Origin: Prevotella sp. UBA7551
GTDB taxonomy: Bacteria > Bacteroidota > Bacteroidia > Bacteroidales > Bacteroidaceae
Reading direction: 5' to 3'
Assembly: GCA_002479145.1 (NCBI GenBank)
Contig: DLLX01000037.1
Coordinates: forward strand, 1-9,429
DNA: 9,429 nucleotides
Below, piece by piece: positions 6,525-9,429 of this stretch; within the stretch, counting starts at the first letter, position 1, and each line of letters opens with the position of its first letter. Made by a program: the position numbers and the translations under genes. A model generated the notes under the pieces. The model was not told the origin of the DNA, did no database searches, and saw only the letters and a list, made by a program, of their open reading frames with translations.

Positions 6525-7262
6525 CTACTTGCCGACAAATTTACTCTCGATGTACTTCTGGAACGCATCGCGGTAGAGGTCGCCCACGGGCACTTCCTGA
6601 TCATTGTCGAGCGTGATGCGGCTCTTGTTGATTTCCTGGATGCGCCGCAGGTTGACCATCCATGACCGGTGGACGCGCATGAACGAAGAGTGGGGCAGCC
6701 GCTCCTCCAGCTTCTTCATGCTCATGAGCACCACCACAGGGCGTTCGCGGCTGACCAGATGAATCTTCAAGTACTCACTCATCCCCTCCACGCAACGTAT
6801 ATCGGACACCTTGACGCGCATCACCTTGTACTCGGTCTTGAGGAAAATGTCGTCGTTTTCGTCTATGCCCGAAGCTGTGACGACTGCCACTTCCTCATGG
6901 TGAATCAGCTCATACTGCCGCTTGATACGCTCGGCTGACCGACTGAACTCCTCGAAGCTGAAGGGTTTGAGCAGGTAGTCGCCCGCATCGACCTTATAGC
7001 CTTCGACAGCATACTGGCTGTAAGCAGTGGTAAACACTACCTGCGGACGCGGGTCGAGGGAACGGACAAAGTCCAAGCCATTGAGGTCGGGCATGTTGAT
7101 ATCGCAGAATATGGCATCGACAGCCTCTTTCTGCATCAGCATATGGGCGTCGATGGCACTCTGGCACTCGCCGACAAGCTCCAGAAAGGGTATTTTCTTA
7201 ATATACACGGCAAGCTGCTGCAAAGCAAGCGGCTCATCGTCGATGGCTAAAGTTCGTATCAT
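6525..7262 (-). CDS. LytTR family response regulator transcription factor
   Basis: A 245-residue two-component response regulator that should bind DNA when phosphorylated. The N-terminal receiver domain (about 1-120) has the acidic pair Asp8-Asp9, the phospho-acceptor Asp54 in FCDINMPDLNG, Thr79 in FTTAY and Lys99 in LLKPF, so all key residues are present. The C-terminal LytTR DNA-binding domain (about 138-240) shows IFLKTEYKVMRVKVSDIRCVEGM, split across 139-161, and FMRVHRSWMVNLRRI (194-208). The start is one of two adjacent ATGs (7265 or 7262). I prefer 7262 because homologues usually begin M-I-R-T-L and an AAAGAGG sits just before the first ATG, leaving 3 nt to the second. A longer frame to 7436 adds 58 residues unlike the family. 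No histidine kinase gene is adjacent. The flanking genes are ribBA upstream and glyQS downstream, so the signal and target genes cannot be deduced. Confidence 0.92.
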   Translation of the reverse strand: MIRTLAIDDEPLALQQLAVYIKKIPFLELVGECQSAIDAHMLMQKEAVDAIFCDINMPDLNGLDFVRSLDPRPQVVFTTAYSQYAVEGYKVDAGDYLLKPFSFEEFSRSAERIKRQYELIHHEEVAVVTASGIDENDDIFLKTEYKVMRVKVSDIRCVEGMSEYLKIHLVSRERPVVVLMSMKKLEERLPHSSFMRVHRSWMVNLRRIQEINKSRITLDNDQEVPVGDLYRDAFQKYIESKFVGK

Positions 7263-7265
7263 CAT

Positions 7266-7463
7266 CCTCTTTACTATTGTGGTATATGGGGTGTCTTCCA
7301 GTGTGGAAGGGAGTATTTTCTGGTGAAAATCGCCATAGAATGTGCCATGCGGAAGCCCCGCAGATGACGCCCTCAAGCTTGGGTGGTAAGGCATGCGGAT
7401 GCCGGGGATGGCGCATAGTACGCTATAATATGGCATTATGCGCCTCCCACGTGCAACAAAATG
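7266..7463 (-). other. Structured spacer between ribBA and the response regulator
   Basis: About 200 nt without a supported gene, the longest gap in the window. It holds a series of short perfect inverted repeats: 7295-7309 (6-bp arms), 7315-7330 (ATTTTC/GAAAAT), 7348-7362 (TGCGG/CCGCA), 7390-7403 (GGCAT/ATGCC) and the larger 7410-7444. The octamer CATGCGGA occurs twice, at 7346-7353 and 7392-7399. I found no TAnnTTTG element read leftward. It probably contains the ribBA 3' end and the regulator's leader or promoter. Confidence 0.4.
7410..7444. repeat. 8-bp perfect inverted repeat after ribBA
   Basis: GGCGCATA (7410-7417) and TATGCGCC (7437-7444) are exact reverse complements with a 19-nt A/T-rich loop. 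Read leftward it starts 19 nt after the ribBA stop codon, a position suited to a transcript 3' end. No U-run follows, so it is not a canonical terminator. It could equally be a protein-binding site. Confidence 0.45.
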
Positions 7464-8675
7464 TTACAGATGCAGGTCGTGGCCCATGCGGTCGCGCTTG
7501 GTCTTGAGGTATCTGTAATCGTACTTCGTGGCCGGGACCTCGATGGGCACGTTCTCTACAATCTCCAATCCGTAGGCTTCCAGCCCCACGCGCTTCTTGG
7601 GATTGTTGGTCATGAGGCGCATCTTGTGCACGCCAAGGTGGCGGAGCATTTGCGCTCCGCAGCCATAATCGCGCTCGTCGGGCTTGAAGCCGAGGTGGAT
7701 GTTGGCATCCACGGTGTCGTAGCCATCCTCCTGCTGGAGTTTGTAAGCGGCGATTTTGTTCATCAGTCCGATGCCACGGCCTTCCTGCTGCATATAGATG
7801 AGCACGCCCTTGCCCTCCTTCTCTATCATCTCCATGGCCTTGTGAAGCTGCTCGCCACAGTCGCAGCGCATCGAACCCAGGATGTCGCCCGTGGCACATG
7901 AGGAGTGAACCCGCACGAGAATCGGCTCATCCTCGTTCCATGTGCCCTTAATCAGCGCCATGTGCTCCAGTCCGTTGCTCTGTTGACGGAACGGAATGAG
8001 GTGGAAATCACCGTACTTCGTGGGCAGTTCCACCTCCTCGCCCACCTCGATGAGGCACTCCCGCTTGAGCCGGTAGGCTATCATGTCACGGATGGAGATA
8101 ATTTTCAGTCCCCATGCCTTTGCCTTCTCCTCCAGCTGCGGCAGGCGCGCCATCGTCCCGTCCTCGTTCATAATCTCCATTAGGGCCGCCACGGGGCGCA
8201 GTCCGGCGAGCTTGCAGAGGTCGATGCTGGCCTCGGTGTGGCCGCTCCTGCGCAACACGCCGTTGTCCTGGGCATAAAGTGGGTTGATATGTCCGGGCCG
8301 TCCGAAGGTCTGCGGGGTGGACTTGGGGTCGGCCAAAGCCAGAATGGTGGCGGCACGGTCGGCAGCCGACACCCCCGTGGTGCACCCTTCGAGCTTATCG
8401 ACGGTCACGGTGAACGGCGTGCCAAGCATCGACGTATTGTCCTGCACCTGATGCGGCAGGTCCAATGCTTCGCAACGGCTCATCGTCAAGGGCGCGCAGA
8501 GCACGCCGCGCGCGTTCTTGAGCATGAAGTTCACCTTCTCAGGGGTTATCTTTTCGGCGGCAATGATGAGGTCGCCCTCATTCTCGCGGTCCTCGTCATC
8601 CACGACAATCACGAATTTACCTGCCTTGAAGTCTTCCAGCGCATCCTCGATGCTGCTGAGTTTGAAATCTGTCAT
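7464..8675 (-). CDS. ribBA: Bifunctional 3,4-dihydroxy-2-butanone-4-phosphate synthase / GTP cyclohydrolase II
   Basis: A 403-residue cytoplasmic enzyme that supplies both precursors of riboflavin. The N-terminal RibB domain (about 1-205) converts ribulose 5-phosphate to dihydroxybutanone phosphate plus formate. It shows the acidic DDEDRENEGD (26-35), CTTGVSAADRA (98-108) and GHTEASIDLCKLAG (145-158) with His146. The C-terminal RibA domain (about 206-400) opens GTP to the diaminopyrimidine. Cys260, Cys271 and Cys273 (HSSCATGD...RCDCGEQL) have the C-x10-C-x-C spacing of the zinc site, followed by QQEGRGIGLMNKIAAY (296-311), DANIHLGF (323-330) and MTNNPKK (355-361). Both domains keep their key residues, so both activities are expected. 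The length is typical. The ATG at 8675 lies 38 nt after the permease stop in an A/T-rich spacer. That is too short for an FMN riboswitch, so any flavin control would have to act from further upstream. Confidence 0.97.
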   Translation of the reverse strand: MTDFKLSSIEDALEDFKAGKFVIVVDDEDRENEGDLIIAAEKITPEKVNFMLKNARGVLCAPLTMSRCEALDLPHQVQDNTSMLGTPFTVTVDKLEGCTTGVSAADRAATILALADPKSTPQTFGRPGHINPLYAQDNGVLRRSGHTEASIDLCKLAGLRPVAALMEIMNEDGTMARLPQLEEKAKAWGLKIISIRDMIAYRLKRECLIEVGEEVELPTKYGDFHLIPFRQQSNGLEHMALIKGTWNEDEPILVRVHSSCATGDILGSMRCDCGEQLHKAMEMIEKEGKGVLIYMQQEGRGIGLMNKIAAYKLQQEDGYDTVDANIHLGFKPDERDYGCGAQMLRHLGVHKMRLMTNNPKKRVGLEAYGLEIVENVPIEVPATKYDYRYLKTKRDRMGHDLHL

Positions 8676-8713
8676 ATCTATCTTTTTTATTTATTTGTCT
8701 TTCTTCTTGGACA

Positions 8714-9429
8714 CTACTGGGCGTTGGCCTGTGCGTCCATCTTTTCCACTTCCCCTATCACCATGTCATTGGCGGAGCGAATAGCTTGCAGGTCACGGCG
8801 CAGCCTGAGGCGGAACATCCACATTCTGCAATAGAGGAACAGTCCCAATGGCACTATCACCGCAGCCACGACATTCATCCATCTGCGCTCGAAAGGCCGC
8901 GTATGAGCCTTGGTGGCGAGTATCGGATAGCGGTTGAGCGCCGTCAGAATCACACGGTTGCGCGTGTTGCCCAGGTCTTCAATGACCTGCTCCATGTCCT
9001 CACTGATGCGCTCGATCACATGGTCGGGCTGGTAGTGGAAGAACGTCCTGACCACATTGGGCGGCGACTTCAGCCGGCGGCTGCGCTCGTATTCGGCTAT
9101 CTCGGCGTTCATCTGCTTCAGCCGCAGGACATCGCCCTGATAGTCGGGCGTGTCGATGATGACCTCCTTGCTGGACACATGACGGCGCTCCCTCAGTCCC
9201 AACAGTCGCATGAGCAGGCTGCGGTAGGTGTCGAAGTTGAACACCGTGGAGTCCTTGTTGGCCTTGTAGGTGATGAACAGGGCAGTAGGGATGAGCACGG
9301 CGGGCGACAATCCCTTGCCAAACCATATCGCCCAGGAGCCTTGCCGGGCCATGCGGTAGCCGGTGTTGTCGAGAATGTAGAAGATGATGTACACCACGAC
9401 AGCCACGATGATGGGAACTCCCAGCCCAC
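8714..9429 (-). CDS. LptF/LptG (YjgP/YjgQ) family permease, C-terminal part
   Basis: Partial gene cut by the right edge; 237 residues remain and the frame stays open to the last base (G-L-G-V-P-I-I leads into the visible part). LptF/LptG proteins form the inner-membrane half of the LptB2FG complex that extracts lipopolysaccharide for transport to the outer membrane. The visible piece starts with a hydrophobic segment (about 1-20), then the conserved-looking DNTGYRMARQG and a second segment (about 38-54, SPAVLIPTALFITYKAN). These fit the last two helices of the family. A hydrophilic region of about 130 residues follows, with heptad-like charged stretches (near 95-120), then a further hydrophobic segment (about 184-202) and a basic/acidic tail. 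This extension is absent from the short E. coli proteins but, as I recall, is common in Bacteroidota homologues of about 630 residues. I cannot say whether it is LptF or LptG. ribBA follows 38 nt downstream, so the two are probably cotranscribed. Confidence 0.82.
   Translation of the reverse strand, partial: GLGVPIIVAVVVYIIFYILDNTGYRMARQGSWAIWFGKGLSPAVLIPTALFITYKANKDSTVFNFDTYRSLLMRLLGLRERRHVSSKEVIIDTPDYQGDVLRLKQMNAEIAEYERSRRLKSPPNVVRTFFHYQPDHVIERISEDMEQVIEDLGNTRNRVILTALNRYPILATKAHTRPFERRWMNVVAAVIVPLGLFLYCRMWMFRLRLRRDLQAIRSANDMVIGEVEKMDAQANAQ

Noticed and set aside
7263..7436. 58-residue N-terminal extension of the response regulator
   Set aside because: It is unlike receiver proteins, runs through the hairpin-rich spacer, and the family's usual M-I-R-T-L start is available at 7262.
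8676..8713. Possible FMN riboswitch upstream of ribBA
   Set aside because: The gap is only 38 nt and A/T rich, with none of the conserved FMN aptamer elements.

Overview
This 9.4 kb window looks like ordinary chromosome from a member of the Bacteroidota, most likely order Bacteroidales and perhaps the Prevotella group. The assignment rests on the single-chain (homodimeric-type) glycyl-tRNA synthetase with Bacteroidales-like motif 2 wording, a PEP/pyruvate-binding protein of a family I associate with Bacteroidales, a bifunctional RibBA, a LytTR-type response regulator, an FKBP lipoprotein with a C-S-D-N-N-E-D tail, A/T-rich leaders that mostly lack Shine-Dalgarno sequences, and an exact TAnnTTTG promoter element. 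The coding DNA is fairly G+C rich for this group. This produces many long but meaningless antisense reading frames.

Layout: one gene runs rightward, the 3' two-thirds of a PEP/pyruvate-binding (ATP-grasp) protein cut by the left edge (to 1897). It converges on seven leftward genes. In their direction of transcription (right to left) these are: the C-terminal part of an LptF/LptG-type permease (cut by the right edge), ribBA, a LytTR response regulator, glycyl-tRNA synthetase, an FKBP-type prolyl isomerase lipoprotein, a MATE-family efflux transporter, and a stand-alone CBM9-like protein. No gap between genes exceeds about 200 bases. I saw no tRNA, rRNA, CRISPR array, insertion sequence, integrase or phage gene.

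Likely transcription units: the permease and ribBA are 38 nt apart and are probably cotranscribed. The response regulator sits behind a 200-nt spacer full of short hairpins and may have its own promoter, although none was recognised. glyQS has a good Bacteroidota -7 element about 30 nt before its start. The FKBP and MATE genes are 16 nt apart and probably form one message, with a GC-rich inverted repeat between glyQS and FKBP. Two stacked hairpins lie between the convergent CBM9-like and PEP-binding genes; one resembles an intrinsic terminator for the leftward strand.

The genes are mostly housekeeping: riboflavin precursors, tRNA charging, lipopolysaccharide transport and envelope protein folding. 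They do not form one evident pathway, and I see no clear undescribed system. The points most worth a second look are the PEP-binding protein, which ends in an uncharacterised domain where a phosphohistidine domain would be expected; the response regulator without an adjacent histidine kinase; and the structured spacers before the regulator and before the FKBP gene.
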